This document shows, piece after piece, positions 1 to 10,434 of a DNA stretch of 64,000 bases (its first letter is position 1; every line of letters starts with the position of its first letter). The DNA is from Galdieria sulphuraria (lineage: Eukaryota > Rhodophyta > Bangiophyceae > Galdieriales > Galdieriaceae). The notes beneath the pieces were generated by a model. That model was given only the letters and a program-made list of their open reading frames with translations, searched no databases and was not told where the DNA came from. The translations under genes were made by a program, and so were the position numbers. The DNA is taken from NCBI RefSeq assembly GCF_000341285.1, contig NW_005178472.1, positions 124,001 to 188,000 on the forward strand, written 5' to 3'.

Positions 1-1296
1 TCCAAAATAAGTCACCTGTTCTTCATCTAATATACGGAAGAGTAAATATGGCTCTTGTGGAGGTAACGGACTTCCATCATAAATAACCAAACAGATATTG
101 GATGCCAAAGCAGCCAACTGCCAATTCCACATCATCCATCCACAAGTTGTAAAATAAAGAAGTCTCTGTTTGGGTTTGAAATCACAGTGTAGTTGATGTT
201 CCTTCATTTGATTGAGCAACACTCCCGTTCCTTGTACCAAACACTTGGGAAGTCCCGTAGTTCCTATATCGACAAATCAAAAATAAAAAGTACTAGCATG
301 TTTCCCAAGCTTACCAGAAGAAAACATAATATAACAAGGGTGATCGAAGCTTACTTGTTCAAAATGGATAACTTTTTCACTATCTGATGATTCTAATTTA
401 CCAAACTCGTCAAATGAATGACAAGGAATTCCCCAATTTGCACTCTTCCATGATGCTTCATTCTCTCTATGAATATAAGGAATGATTATAAGCAACTTCA
501 ATGTTTTCAATTCTTTCACAATTTCCTTGAGTTTCTCAATCGAGTTGAAAACCTTTCCTTTGAAAAAGTAACCATCAGATGCTACAAGTACTTTGGGTTT
601 TATTTGACCGAAGCGTTCCACCACAGCTTGTACTCCAAAATCCGGACTACAGGAAGCCCAAGTAGCTCCCATTGCGATGGTTCCCAAGGCAGCTACTGCT
701 GTTTCTAGCATATTTGGAACATAACCAACAATCATATCTCCTTTGGTTATGCCATTGGATAAAAGTCCTTTCCAAAAGTAGAATACTTTATCATATAGTT
801 GTGAGAAAGTCCATTCTACTCTTGGATAGTTGGGATCTTCTGAACGAAATATCAGGGCAGTTTCTGAACCACGGAATCGAAGTAAGTTTTCAGCAAGGTT
901 GCATTTTGCGCCCACAAACCAACGAACTCTTGGCATAGCACTGTTTTCCCTTGGTAGCCTAATGTGCTCCATTCTCTTTGAAGCTTTCACGTCCATAAAG
1001 TCCCAAACCGCTGACCAAAAGTCGTCCAAGTGCTCGATAGACCATTGGTGAAGTTCTTCATAGATAGCTTCCCATTTTTCATACTGTTCTTGTTTCCATC
1101 CTCCTCTCTCCTCCGTTCCTTGAAAAGTATCGGAAATAGTCTTTCCTAGTCTCAAGCCATATTTCCTGTCGATCCATTGGACAAAACGATACAACTGGGA
1201 CTCCTTTATACGTGACTCACTTGGAGTCCAGAAAGGTACTAAACCACTCAATAAGCCTTGGACATCTTTTACACTGGTTTTCTCATTTCTTTCCAT
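1..1296 (-). CDS. AACS: Acetoacetyl-CoA synthetase, 3' part cut by window edge
   Basis: This is an acyl-activating enzyme that converts acetoacetate, ATP and CoA to acetoacetyl-CoA in the cytosol. The first exon (1296-315) encodes about 327 residues: the N-terminal ACS-type cap (PFWTPSESRI, then LYRFVQWI) and the start of the AMP-binding core. A 51-nt intron (314-264, GTAAGC..TATAG) interrupts the P-loop-like motif, and splicing restores FSSGTTGLPK. The second exon runs off the window and carries FTTCGWMMWNW, which is characteristic of acetoacetyl-CoA synthetases rather than acetyl-CoA synthetases. The C-terminal domain with the catalytic lysine lies outside the window. The start at 1296 is the first ATG of the open frame. 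Confidence 0.88.
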
Positions 1297-1451
1297 ATGC
1301 TCTTCTTGGAAGAATGTTTTCTTGAGAGAAGAAGATTAAGAAAATAAGAATGGGATATTCGATGATTTCTCCAACGACGAAGATCATTTCTCTCCTTTTG
1401 AACAAATAAATGGCAAAACCCAGAAAGATGACACAACCATATCTAACGTTG

Positions 1452-2296
1452 TTATTTATATTGAGTGGATATTTTGGACTTTTCTAACTCTACTAGTTGT
1501 GGAAATATCAACTTTTGCCATCGAAACCGTGGAGAAAAGTTACCTATCATATGATGGTTAAGAACACCACCATTTCATTCATCGATATTCTCTTACCTGA
1601 TGTATCCGTATCCTGGTGTTGTTGTTGAAAGAGCTTTGCCAGTTTTCGTTTCGTACGCATTCTTTTATTTCCAAAAAAGGTGTTGACTTGTTCCACGGTA
1701 ATACCAGCTTCATGAGCCAATTCTCTTTTCACCTTTTCGGATGGATAAGGATGATGCATATTCGCATGGAACCAATCATTCAATACTTTTCTCGCATATT
1801 TGGTCATCACAGCTGATGAAGATGGCTTCTTATTTCCGTGACCTACTTTGAGTGGTGAATGACTAGATACGGAATGGACATCTTCCACTTTCAACGAGTA
1901 ACAATCTTGAATGTTGTTCAACTCATTTGCATTTCCTACTCGTGCTTTATAGAATACCCATTCCCATAAACCATGCAAAACATCAAAAAAGTATTTTTGA
2001 CTAGGACTCGTATCTAAATAGACCCTTTGTCCTATTTCTAGCCACAGTTGTTGTTTCCAACAATACAACTGTTCTTGTATCACCGCATGGTTCGTATTCC
2101 ATCCAATTTGCTTCCACGCTTCTAACAAAGCTTTTAAAAAGGAATAGACAAACGACTCATGTTGTTGTATATCTTTTAAAAAGTTCTAAAAAGAGAATAT
2201 GGTTACCATAGTTTCATTGGAGAATACAATTACCTCATGAAAATCTGTGGGTTGTAACTTGTTGCCATACAAATAAAAATATTTTGGAAAAGTCAT
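1452..2296 (-). CDS. TALE-class homeodomain protein
   Basis: This is a probable DNA-binding transcription factor of the three-amino-acid-loop-extension (TALE) class, the group that includes KNOX, BELL, PBX and MEIS. I assemble three exons (2296-2234, 2185-1597, 1543-1452) with introns of 48 and 53 nt, giving 247 residues in frame. The homeodomain sits in the second half. Helix 1 contains LNDWFHANMHHPYPSE, where HPYP marks the TALE extension, and recognition helix 3 reads VNTFFGNKRMRTKRK, close to the PBX/PREP style with Asn and Arg at DNA-contact positions. The N-terminal half has no recognised domain. In algae such proteins often control the haploid/diploid switch, but that role here is inference. 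The third exon is supported only by splice signals and frame. Confidence 0.83.
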
Positions 2297-2377
2297 TTAT
2301 ACAAACACAAGACCTTCACCTTGCCTATCTCCAAAACACGCTTTTCCTTGTCATTTTTTACTTATCATCTGTCATCT

Positions 2378-4306
2378 TCATGAGGGTGCGAAACGAAGAT
2401 CATTCGATTCGAGTTTTTTCCATAAATGAAATAAACAGAGGGGAATATTGCTTGTAGTTTTCAATACTTTTTCAAACCATCCAATATGCTGCTGTATACT
2501 GTTCATAGAAACCTGCAACCATCCATGAGAACCAATAGAAATGTTCACTTGGATCGCTTCCAATTGCTGCTCCTCCTTCATTCTCCATAAATATAATTCT
2601 ATTAAAAAAGGTGGATGTACAACCACTTCAAAACGAAAGTCACTCGATTCCATACCACCTTCCTTGAAGCAACATGTCACCAGCCTAGTATAAGAAGAAT
2701 CCTTATTCATAGGCTTCTGACTCGATGTATATAATCTCCCATCTGCGTAACAATCACAAAATAAACTTTGAAACAACTGATTGAATACCAATTGTTGTCT
2801 CAAAATACCCAAAATAGTGATCAGTTTGTCTATTCGAAGGAATGGAACACAATCAACTTGGACACATCTCCTTCTCAATGAAAAGCGAACAGGCAGCGAA
2901 TAGCTTAGAATCATCCTTCTTCCATCAACATATTCTAAACTATTCTCTATGATGCCACTATCTCGATGAACTCTTGTCCAAGTTTCCGAACTAGAATGGA
3001 GATTCTCTCCACAACACCACATTGGGTATCCACAATCCTCCAAAAGAGCTTCTTCTAATAGAATACAAGGCATATGAGAATGGGAAATGTCAAACCACTC
3101 CTTTCCATAAGAATATCGAGAATGGCGATGAGTCCATTCTTCTTCATAACAAAGATACAAAAGTCGAGCAGTCGTTAATGTCATCTTGATAGGAAGTTGG
3201 AGAGAAATGAGAAAAGACAACTCTGCTGATATACCCACTCCAACCCATTTCTGTAAATCAACTGGAAACTTATCTTCCTGTTCCAACTCCATTTCATTCG
3301 GAACTTGCATAGGAAAGAATACTTCCTTTTCTTCCAATTCCTCTCGTATAGAAATGACTCCAGACATACAACTAGGACATTCTTTACAAATATCCATCCA
3401 ATCCTCTTCGCGACAGTAACCTTGTAAAATAAGTTGTCTGTGACAACAACAACTATAAAAGAGGTCCATAACACCTTCTAAATCTGGTAATATCCATCCA
3501 TGTCCATCTTGTATGGGAAGTGATTTGGAATGTTCATAACCACAAACATTTCTAAATAACAATCGAAGATGATGTAACAATTTGACAATATCCAACTTGT
3601 TCATATGTTGGTCTATTCTGTCCAACTTCCAAACTGTTCTTAGCTTTTCTTCAAACAGAGAAAAACGCTCCGATATTAACCAGGACTCAATAGTCTCACA
3701 AAGTTTATCATCTGTAAACTCTTCACCATCTTGACTAAAGAACCGAAAGGAGACACTTTCTATACCCTTTTCTGGATTTATAGAAATATCAATCAACAGG
3801 CTTGTAGTACTTATAGTTACTACGTCTACAGAAGACTCACTTTCTGTTGCTTCCGTTCTAGTAACGAAAAAGTCACACTCTGAACAAAAAGAACAAAGTT
3901 CAAAACGTGCTAAAAGCCTCTCGTGCTTACTGCTGCTTATTTCATGGACTCTATAAACTATACTGTTCTCCTGTAGTTGTCTAGTCAAGGAATGCAACTG
4001 TTTCTTACTTGCACGTAAACTATGCCGGACTCTAGAAAGTCTTTCCAACTTGGTCATATCATTGGAAGAATCCGACTTGTACTTGAGCAAACGATCAAGT
4101 GTTCTTGATATTCTTCTCAACCCTTGCGTAATGTCTTGAGCAGTACGTAAATGATTCAAAGGATGAAGTATTTGCTGTAGTTCCAAACTACTCTTATTAT
4201 ATATTCGGTTCTCCATCATTTCACGAACTTTTGTTATCGCTTCTCTTAAAGTCTCTCCTTGGTCCTCGGTGTTGTGCTTTGTACAAGGTGCGACTGTAGA
4301 GTCCAT
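2378..4306 (-). CDS. Mediator subunit 1 (MED1)-like protein
   Basis: Single-exon gene for 642 residues. The N-terminal 70 residues form helices (REAITKVREMMENRI, then LRRISRTLDRLL) that parallel the MED1 start, where a VRQVMEKR-like helix is followed by an LESIAR-like helix. Around residues 160-240 a beta-rich segment (VVTISTTSLLIDISINP, then FSLFEEKLRTVWKL) matches the order of the MED1 domain: a strand pair, a charged loop, then a Phe-rich helix before a Leu-rich helix. No enzymatic motif is visible. If correct, the protein would belong to the Mediator middle module and act on RNA polymerase II in the nucleus. The match is by eye and remote; an unrelated helical protein is possible. The start is the first ATG, 6-7 codons ahead of the conserved part. 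Confidence 0.5.
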   Translation of the reverse strand: MDSTVAPCTKHNTEDQGETLREAITKVREMMENRIYNKSSLELQQILHPLNHLRTAQDITQGLRRISRTLDRLLKYKSDSSNDMTKLERLSRVRHSLRASKKQLHSLTRQLQENSIVYRVHEISSSKHERLLARFELCSFCSECDFFVTRTEATESESSVDVVTISTTSLLIDISINPEKGIESVSFRFFSQDGEEFTDDKLCETIESWLISERFSLFEEKLRTVWKLDRIDQHMNKLDIVKLLHHLRLLFRNVCGYEHSKSLPIQDGHGWILPDLEGVMDLFYSCCCHRQLILQGYCREEDWMDICKECPSCMSGVISIREELEEKEVFFPMQVPNEMELEQEDKFPVDLQKWVGVGISAELSFLISLQLPIKMTLTTARLLYLCYEEEWTHRHSRYSYGKEWFDISHSHMPCILLEEALLEDCGYPMWCCGENLHSSSETWTRVHRDSGIIENSLEYVDGRRMILSYSLPVRFSLRRRCVQVDCVPFLRIDKLITILGILRQQLVFNQLFQSLFCDCYADGRLYTSSQKPMNKDSSYTRLVTCCFKEGGMESSDFRFEVVVHPPFLIELYLWRMKEEQQLEAIQVNISIGSHGWLQVSMNSIQQHIGWFEKVLKTTSNIPLCLFHLWKKLESNDLRFAPS

Positions 4307-4481
4307 TTCATCGATTTTCGATTACCAACAATACGTGGATATTCCCCGGTACGAGAAGAGAAGAATATACATATTTATGTGGTCTTTTGTTACTCTTATA
4401 AAACGCAACTTTAACAGTATATTTATACATACGCCATTTCCTTTGTACTAAACTTACTTCACAATATCCATTCCTTAATAT

Positions 4482-5040
4482 TTATCTATTGGCCTTTGCC
4501 TCTATTTCTTTTTCCACTTGCGCAAGTCTTTCTTTCAATCGTTCCAACTCCTGAAGTGACTCTTCAGTCTTGGCATTGGCTCTAAGGCACTTCAACTGTG
4601 ACTCCAACTCTATTTGCTTTCAACCCTAAGTTGAGACTATCATATCCCATCTACTTGTTTGGAAAACTTACTGTCAATTGTAGTTCAACCAGAGCATCGG
4701 GTATCACTTGTTCTTCTTCCGTGACTCGAGAAGAGGACAACTGAGTTTGTGAAGCATTTTCAGCAATATTTTCCTTTCCTTTCGCTTCCCGAGCAGAGCG
4801 CTTGTACTGAATGACACCTGCAACTACTCCAAACAACAACGATAAGATGCCATATTTCCATGCTGCCTTTCTCAAAGCCAAAGGATCTTGACCATCTGCC
4901 AACCCCGCCGCATCAAAAGTATTCACCCGGGTATTTGCTTTTTCGTTGCTAGCAATGGATTGTCCTTTATTTTCTTGTTTCGAAACGTTACTAGTACAGT
5001 TTCGAATGACTAGTCGTTGCCATCCTCCTCGTCCTCGCAT
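4482..5040 (-). CDS. Small single-span membrane protein with C-terminal coiled coil
   Basis: I do not recognise this gene. Two exons (5040-4672 and 4616-4482) separated by a 55-nt intron give 167 residues. The N-terminus is basic and lacks acidic residues (MRGRGGWQRLVIRN), compatible with an organelle presequence. Near residues 60-80 lies one hydrophobic span, YGILSLLFGVVAGVIQY, flanked by Lys and Arg. The last 50 residues form a heptad-rich coiled coil (LQELERLKERLAQVEKEI). The architecture suggests an inner-membrane or plastid-membrane scaffold protein, which is inference. Its initiator ATG overlaps, on the opposite strand, an ATG in frame with the superoxide dismutase gene, so the two genes are tightly divergent. 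Confidence 0.6.
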
Positions 5041-5128
5041 GGATTTCCTCCTCCCATCTCTATTGTTTCTTTCTTCTCCCTTTCACAAAACTTGGAGAAT
5101 TGGTGGAAACTTCGATTGCCTGTTGGAA

Positions 5129-5981
5129 ATGACGAGTAACCAATTGCGTCACTTATCTAAAGTGTTTCAGACTTTTACAGAGAAACAAGTAAGTCTTGAT
5201 CACCTTCTCATCCCAATTGTTTTCATGGTCGCATAGTTTTCTTCCAGTGTTTCCAAGTTTCAGCTACCCGATCTACCCTACGATTACGGTGAGTTGGAAC
5301 CATATATTAGTGCAGAAATCATGCGACTTCACCATCAAAAACACCACCAAACTTATGTGAACAATCTTAACGCTGCGTTGGAAAAGATCCATAAAGCAGA
5401 AGAAGCCGGTAACGTAGGAGATATGATTGCACTACAAAAGATGCTCAAATTCAATGGAGGTGGTAAGCTCGCCGTTGATTTCTCGTTTTTCTTATTGCTT
5501 ACCATATACACACACCTATAGGTCATGTCAACCACTCCATTCTGTGGCATAATTTGGCACCAGTGAATAAAGGTGGAGGTACTCGTCCAGACGGTGCATT
5601 CTTAAAAGCGGTAGAAAAGGAGTTTGGCTCCTTGGACGCTCTTATTTCTAGTCTTTCTACTACTGCCATCGGAGTCGAAGGATCTGGTTGGGGGTTAGTT
5701 GAGAACATTTTTTGCTTTATCTCATTGGGCTGAAGATGAAAACTTTATTGTTGCATAGTTGGTTGGGATTAGATCCAAACTCGAAGAAACTGAAATTGGA
5801 ACAATGTCAGAACCAGGATCCACTGTCAACTAAGAACTTGATACCGCTATTGGGAGTGGATGTATGGGAACATTCGTACTATCTTCAATATAAGAATGAT
5901 AGAGCGACCTATGTAAAGAATGTATGGAATGTTGTCAATTGGAAAGATGTTGCAAGTAGATATGAAAAAGCAATAGCCTAA
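5129..5981 (+). CDS. SOD2: Mn/Fe superoxide dismutase, probably mitochondrial
   Basis: Converts superoxide to hydrogen peroxide and oxygen. Four exons (5129-5188, 5258-5462, 5522-5693, 5759-5981) join in frame to 219 residues. Conserved blocks appear in order: [28 protein letters not shown] (first metal His and its neighbours), [18 protein letters not shown] (second His, across an intron), GSGWGWLGLD, NQDPL (the Gln of mitochondrial-type MnSOD), [13 protein letters not shown] (Asp and His ligands). The start at 5129 gives a short amphipathic Arg/Lys-containing presequence. A longer in-frame ATG at 5039 would add 30 residues but leave almost no promoter, so I prefer the short form. The first acceptor is chosen at 5257 because it alone keeps the LPDLPYDYG frame. 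Confidence 0.93.
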
Positions 5982-6911
5982 AATTGGTTTGACTTGTTCT
6001 TTTGAACAAATATCGTCCGTATAAAATGTTGAAAGAGTGCTCTTTTTTGTGTGATCATGCCTGCCAAAATTATTTAATTACCGAAATGCCAACACAGAAT
6101 AGCAATGTTTAGTCAAAGAGGCTTAAGACTAGAAAGGAAATACAAATACGCTTTATTCGCGGGAACACAAAGAGTTTATATTATTCCCACCTCGCTAATG
6201 TGTTATAAATCAGTTTGAAAGTTAACGCTAATACATGACGAAACTATGACTACTCAAACAGACACTAAATAATTTCTAGTCATGATTCTTATGAAGTGCT
6301 GCGTTTGCCAATATCAACTACATAAAATAACTTAAAAGTTAAAAAAACAACGAAAATGAAGCAGGCTGTCGTCTGCCGAGAAAATGAAAGCACAATGTGT
6401 AGGCAAAATAAATACATAGCTGAAACGAGGACTTAAAATTTATCATCAATTTGACAAATTTTTTAAACGCATTATACCTGAATTATTAGAAAGTTTCCGT
6501 TATAGAAAAAATTAATCGATTCAAATCTTAAATTTTTTGTGTTCTATTCAAGAAACCAAAAAATTCAAAATGTACAACTCATCTCCAAATTATTAATTTT
6601 ATTTATTTGGAATTTATTGTTTTCGAATATTAATTTTCTTTAAATAACTATTATTGGTTCAAGTGATGTTGTATGAGTAATTAATGATAAGAATTTTTGT
6701 TAAAAAGCGAATATTTACATGCAATATTCAATTTGTTTGGAATAAATAAATTGGCTTGGTTGAGGTTCGTCGTGACTTTGACTGACCAGGGTGGCTTTAA
6801 AAATCGTCGAATAACTTTTAAATTAATGGTTGCATATTCTACAACAAAAAAGTCTCGATAAATATTCTATGCATCGTAAGCATGTGTCACTTTATAATAG
6901 TTTAACTTTAT
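5982..6911. other. AT-rich gene-free interval
   Basis: About 930 bases without a convincing gene on either strand. The sequence is very AT-rich with short A and T runs and many stops in all frames, unlike the rest of the window. It lies between the 3' ends of the convergent superoxide dismutase and one-helix protein genes. I saw no terminal repeats, tRNA boxes or protein remnants. Confidence 0.6.
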
Positions 6912-7454
6912 TTAAGTAAATCCCAAAATTTCCAATATGTACGCGATCTGATCTACTATTGTGAAACCCGTCCAATATTCTGTAAGCAAACCAATGAGTA
7001 GGAAAGACATAGCCAATCTTCCATTGAGAGTTTCTGCAAAAGGCGTGAATCCAAATTTGCGATTGGCTTCTCTTTCTTGCTGCAGTCTTTCTTCTCGCCA
7101 TACCTCTGCAAGTTCATCCAATTTCCTTGCTTGCTCTCTTAGTTCCTCGGGTGTGAACGAAAAGTCAATAGGTTGGTTTTGTTCTAAGTTGGTTTCCAAG
7201 TGCTCTGCTGCTTCACCGTTCCTTTCGTTTTCTGTTTCTCTGACCTGCTTAGGTGGTTGCACAAAATCAGATCCAGTTTCCATACTGAATCTAGGCATCG
7301 GTTTATGAACCCGGTCCGAACGAACACTCGATCTTGGACACATCACTTTCTTTCTTGAAAAGAGAGAGCAGTTTTGCAGTCTACAATTATTTTGTTTATA
7401 CAAAGGTTGTAACGAAACTATGTAACCCATCACCAAGATTGTCGTGGCTACCAT
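6912..7454 (-). CDS. One-helix LHC-like (HLIP/OHP) plastid protein
   Basis: A nuclear-encoded plastid member of the extended light-harvesting family. The protein has 180 residues in one exon. The first ~50 residues are a Ser/Arg-rich, hydroxylated transit-peptide-like region. The middle is acidic and charged (TPEELREQARKLDELAEV). The C-terminal ~45 residues hold one chlorophyll-binding-type helix: FTPFAETLNGRLAMSFLL, with the E..NGR.AM signature, continuing IGLLTEYWTGFT. Such one-helix proteins (OHP, high-light-inducible) bind pigments near photosystem assembly intermediates and protect them. The single helix excludes a three-helix antenna protein. Whether it is OHP1-, OHP2- or HLIP-type cannot be settled by eye. 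Confidence 0.82.
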   Translation of the reverse strand: MVATTILVMGYIVSLQPLYKQNNCRLQNCSLFSRKKVMCPRSSVRSDRVHKPMPRFSMETGSDFVQPPKQVRETENERNGEAAEHLETNLEQNQPIDFSFTPEELREQARKLDELAEVWREERLQQEREANRKFGFTPFAETLNGRLAMSFLLIGLLTEYWTGFTIVDQIAYILEILGFT

Positions 7455-7656
7455 GCTTTCCCCAATGTAGCAATGAATTTATTGTAAAATGGAAGGTAGT
7501 TTTAGCGAAAAGGACTGCATTTCTGCAAAAATGCGAGTCCGAAAGCTATACGCGTGGTTGTATACAAGGCAAAGGTGTTGTATTGCCAACCTTATCTTTT
7601 TCGATGACGTCAACAGATATGGGTCACTTGATACCTTCGTCGCTAGTAGAATATTA

Positions 7657-8014
7657 CTATCGTGTTGTATATAAGAATCCGATGAGATAACTTTCAAGCA
7701 TACTCCAAGCAAGGGACGAGTGACCAACTCCGTCAAAGTCCTCTGTAGCGTCCTTTCCTGCTCCACAAGTTATATTCTGGTGAACCAAAAGGTGTTTTGT
7801 CTTACCAGAGACTTTCAATATAGCATCTTCACCACCTGGATGATCATCCAGAAATGGAGTGACAGCGTAGACCTTACCTTTTACTACAATCCACGCGTCG
7901 CTGCGTGAACAGTGTTTTCTTACCTAGAGATTACGTTGGGTCTTGTTCATTGTTGATTCTTCAGTCGGAAGAGGAGCATGATACCTCTTCAAGAGAATAA
8001 TAAGGCAGACTCAT
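7657..8014 (-). CDS. Soluble cytochrome b5
   Basis: A small heme electron carrier. Three short exons (8014-7985, 7923-7806, 7757-7657) with introns of 61 and 48 nt close in frame to 82 residues. The typical beginning YYSLEEVRKHCSRSDAW is followed by IVVKGKVYAVTPFLDDHPGG, with the first heme-ligand His in DDHPGGED. The second ligand is the His of GVGHSSLAW. There is no C-terminal membrane span, so this is the soluble form or a membrane-free partner of a desaturase or reductase. No exon exceeds 120 bases, so simple open-frame searches miss the gene. Splice sites were chosen by frame and by the family pattern. Confidence 0.87.
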
Positions 8015-8193
8015 GCGATGGAAAGGATATAGGATTACACACAACGTCCCTGTTTTTTACACCCAAGTGAAAACGAAAATTGGTCATGATTTTATCTCAT
8101 TGCGTCAACAGAAATTGGCTCGAGGGAAAGAAATAGAATATATAATAACTTACACATGTTACGATATTCCCTTGTTTCTTTATCGTAGCAAGG

Positions 8194-9267
8194 TTATATA
8201 TCAACTTTACTTTCAAACCATGTAGCCTGAATAAACTCTTGTTGATGATTATATTCTCTGGAAACTAAAAAGTACTGAGATGGAGTTGCCAACCATCCTG
8301 TTTGTAAACAAAAGCGATCATCTTCTCCATAGAAACAACGAACATGGGCATTCGCAGGCAAATACCAATCAAATAATATTCTATCAACTGTCCAAGGCAC
8401 TGCGCAGTCGGTATCTTGTTGCATTTCCATCCCCAAGTCCTTTGACCAAGTTATCTTGTTTCCCTTTTGAAACTGTAAAAGGTCAGAAGGATCCAACCTT
8501 TGATCATCATCGAATGCCTCAATATTTCCTCCACAACCGATCAAAGATTGTCCACCATTGTATTCCGAGTTCCATTCTTCCTTCACCAGATGAATTCTTT
8601 TCGTTTCAAAAGATACAGTGACACCTAAACGAGTCCATCTCTCACTCTCGGTGGAATGAGAGAATGCCATATGGGTCAATATATCCAAACGACTACCATC
8701 TCCTTGTAAACTTGTAGGTCCATAAGAGAAACTGCCACCAGGAAAAGGTACAAAAGCAACACTTTTGTAGGGAATCTGATATTCGGAAATATCCACGGCA
8801 ACGGAGTCTTCTTCACACCCAACTTTGGGCAATATGAGAGTCTCTTTGATGCGCAATAGATCACCATCCAACACTGCTGAAGTCATGTGTTCCAATCCAT
8901 TGACGATCACGCCCCAGTCGATAAAAGCATCGGGTACCCACTTTTCTGGGACATGGACAACTTTTCCACTATCTATTTCGTAAGTCGCACTGTAACCTAT
9001 CCATTCACCTTGAATCTTTGGAGTTTCCGTCGATAACAATTGCTGCTTATCTTTCAAAGGAAAGGTGGACACGTTGTGAGCATCGGGAACTATCAAGCAA
9101 GTGGGTGGAAGGGAAGGAAATGCGAAACGTAGAGTCGAACTTTTGTGACCTAATCTCATTCTCTGCTTTGCATTGGTGGAACTGGCGTTGATTTTGATAT
9201 CGCAGCGTTGAAAACAGCAAATGGTCATAGGAACAAAGCCTATGCATCTCGTAGTTGGAGATGTCAT
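8194..9267 (-). CDS. Plastid-targeted lipocalin-like protein of unknown function
   Basis: One exon, 357 residues. The N-terminal ~60 residues lack acidic residues and look like a plastid transit peptide. The remainder is rich in predicted beta strands with regularly placed Trp and Gly: GEWIGYSATYEIDSG, then FVPFPGGSFSYGP, then WSKDLGMEMQQ and a final FLVSREYNHQQEF. This resembles the uncharacterised calycin-like families shared by cyanobacteria and plastids (DUF3598 is my best guess, not verified). No catalytic motif is seen. It is divergent from the histidine phosphatase gene starting at 9344, with 76 bases between starts. The start is the first ATG of the frame. Confidence 0.5.
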   Translation of the reverse strand: MTSPTTRCIGFVPMTICCFQRCDIKINASSTNAKQRMRLGHKSSTLRFAFPSLPPTCLIVPDAHNVSTFPLKDKQQLLSTETPKIQGEWIGYSATYEIDSGKVVHVPEKWVPDAFIDWGVIVNGLEHMTSAVLDGDLLRIKETLILPKVGCEEDSVAVDISEYQIPYKSVAFVPFPGGSFSYGPTSLQGDGSRLDILTHMAFSHSTESERWTRLGVTVSFETKRIHLVKEEWNSEYNGGQSLIGCGGNIEAFDDDQRLDPSDLLQFQKGNKITWSKDLGMEMQQDTDCAVPWTVDRILFDWYLPANAHVRCFYGEDDRFCLQTGWLATPSQYFLVSREYNHQQEFIQATWFESKVDI

Positions 9268-9343
9268 CCAATCTCTCCTTTTGCCAACGTTTGATTCTGT
9301 GTGTGCTCATGCGGTAAGTGGTGTTCAGAATTTCTTCTATTGT

Positions 9344-10350
9344 ATGGACCAACTAGTAAAAAGGTTATATATCATTAGACACGCAGACCCAGAATATGAC
9401 GGTGATACACTTACAGAACATGGACAGTTGGAAGCACAAGCACTGGCGAAACGACTTGCCGATGATCCGCAGTTTGCTTTGACCAAAATCTATTCGTCGC
9501 CCATGGGAAGAGCAAAAGCAACGGTTTGTTGTGTTGGGTTGTTTTATTTCTGGTTGTAAGTTGTTTTCAAGGCTGAATATACATCAAAGCTGTTGCAGAT
9601 ACCCATAGAAATAGAGGTAAGACGGTTCACAAGAGTGAATACTTGATCGCCATACTTTGATAGGATTGGACCAAGGAACTTACTCACTGGAGAAGAATTT
9701 CGGGACATAATAGCGGTAGACCTGGTGAAGGAGGTTTTGCTATGTGGGACATGGCTGGAGAAGTTGTCCGTGGTTTTGTACCGAGAGTCAACGATGAAAG
9801 TCAGTGGGAGTTGGTTCCCGATATGATGTCCGTAAAGAAAGAATACGAAGAGTTGATACAACAGTCAGATCGATTTTTGGCCCAGTTAGGGTTTGAGAGA
9901 AACGGAGGTCGATATCGTATTTCGAAAAAGCAAGATAGACAACAACAAGTGGCAGTATTCTGTCACGGCGGATTGGGATTAACTTGGTTATCTCATCTTT
10001 TGTATTTACCTTTATCATTGTTCTGGTGTGGTTTCTGGTAAGTATCGCGTTTTGTGTGTATATATATATATATACGTATTTATATGTGTGTAGGTTAGCG
10101 CCCAGTAGTGTGACCACAGTGTTATTTGAAGAACGTACCAAAGACTATGCAGTGCCACGTTGTATAGGGTAAAGTGTACAAGTTATCCATATGCAATGCT
10201 TACAAACAACTCGCTCTCCTTATAAATAGTTTAGGAGATATCTCCCATTTATATGCAAGTGGGTTACGAATTCCCAATTCATCCTATGAAAAGGCTAATT
10301 CGTTCTATCCTTTTCCAAGACCTTCAGGAATAAAGTCCAATTTTTTCTAA
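9344..10350 (+). CDS. Histidine phosphatase (phosphoglycerate mutase-like) family protein
   Basis: Five exons (9344-9523, 9572-9616, 9664-10037, 10094-10168, 10230-10350) give 264 residues. The N-terminus LYIIRHADPEYDGDTLTEHG holds the catalytic RH motif, in the variant RHAD rather than RHGE. The second catalytic His is in VAVFCHGGLGL, and the C-terminal strand reads GDISHLYASGLRIP. These are the family marks of the histidine acid phosphatase superfamily branch 1. The RHADPxY..D.LT..G layout is most familiar from bacterial members, so bacterial origin is possible. The substrate is unknown. Intron 3 (10038-10093) contains a short TA repeat. Confidence 0.78.
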
Positions 10351-10434
10351 CCATTTCTCAAACAACCCAAAAAATACAAAATTCTCGTTTTCCATTGTGA
10401 AAAACCAAAATTGCATCGACACCTAAAAAGATCC

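Noticed and set aside
6000-6900. Possible old transposable element in the AT-rich interval
   Set aside because: No terminal repeats, target-site duplication or protein remnants were visible.
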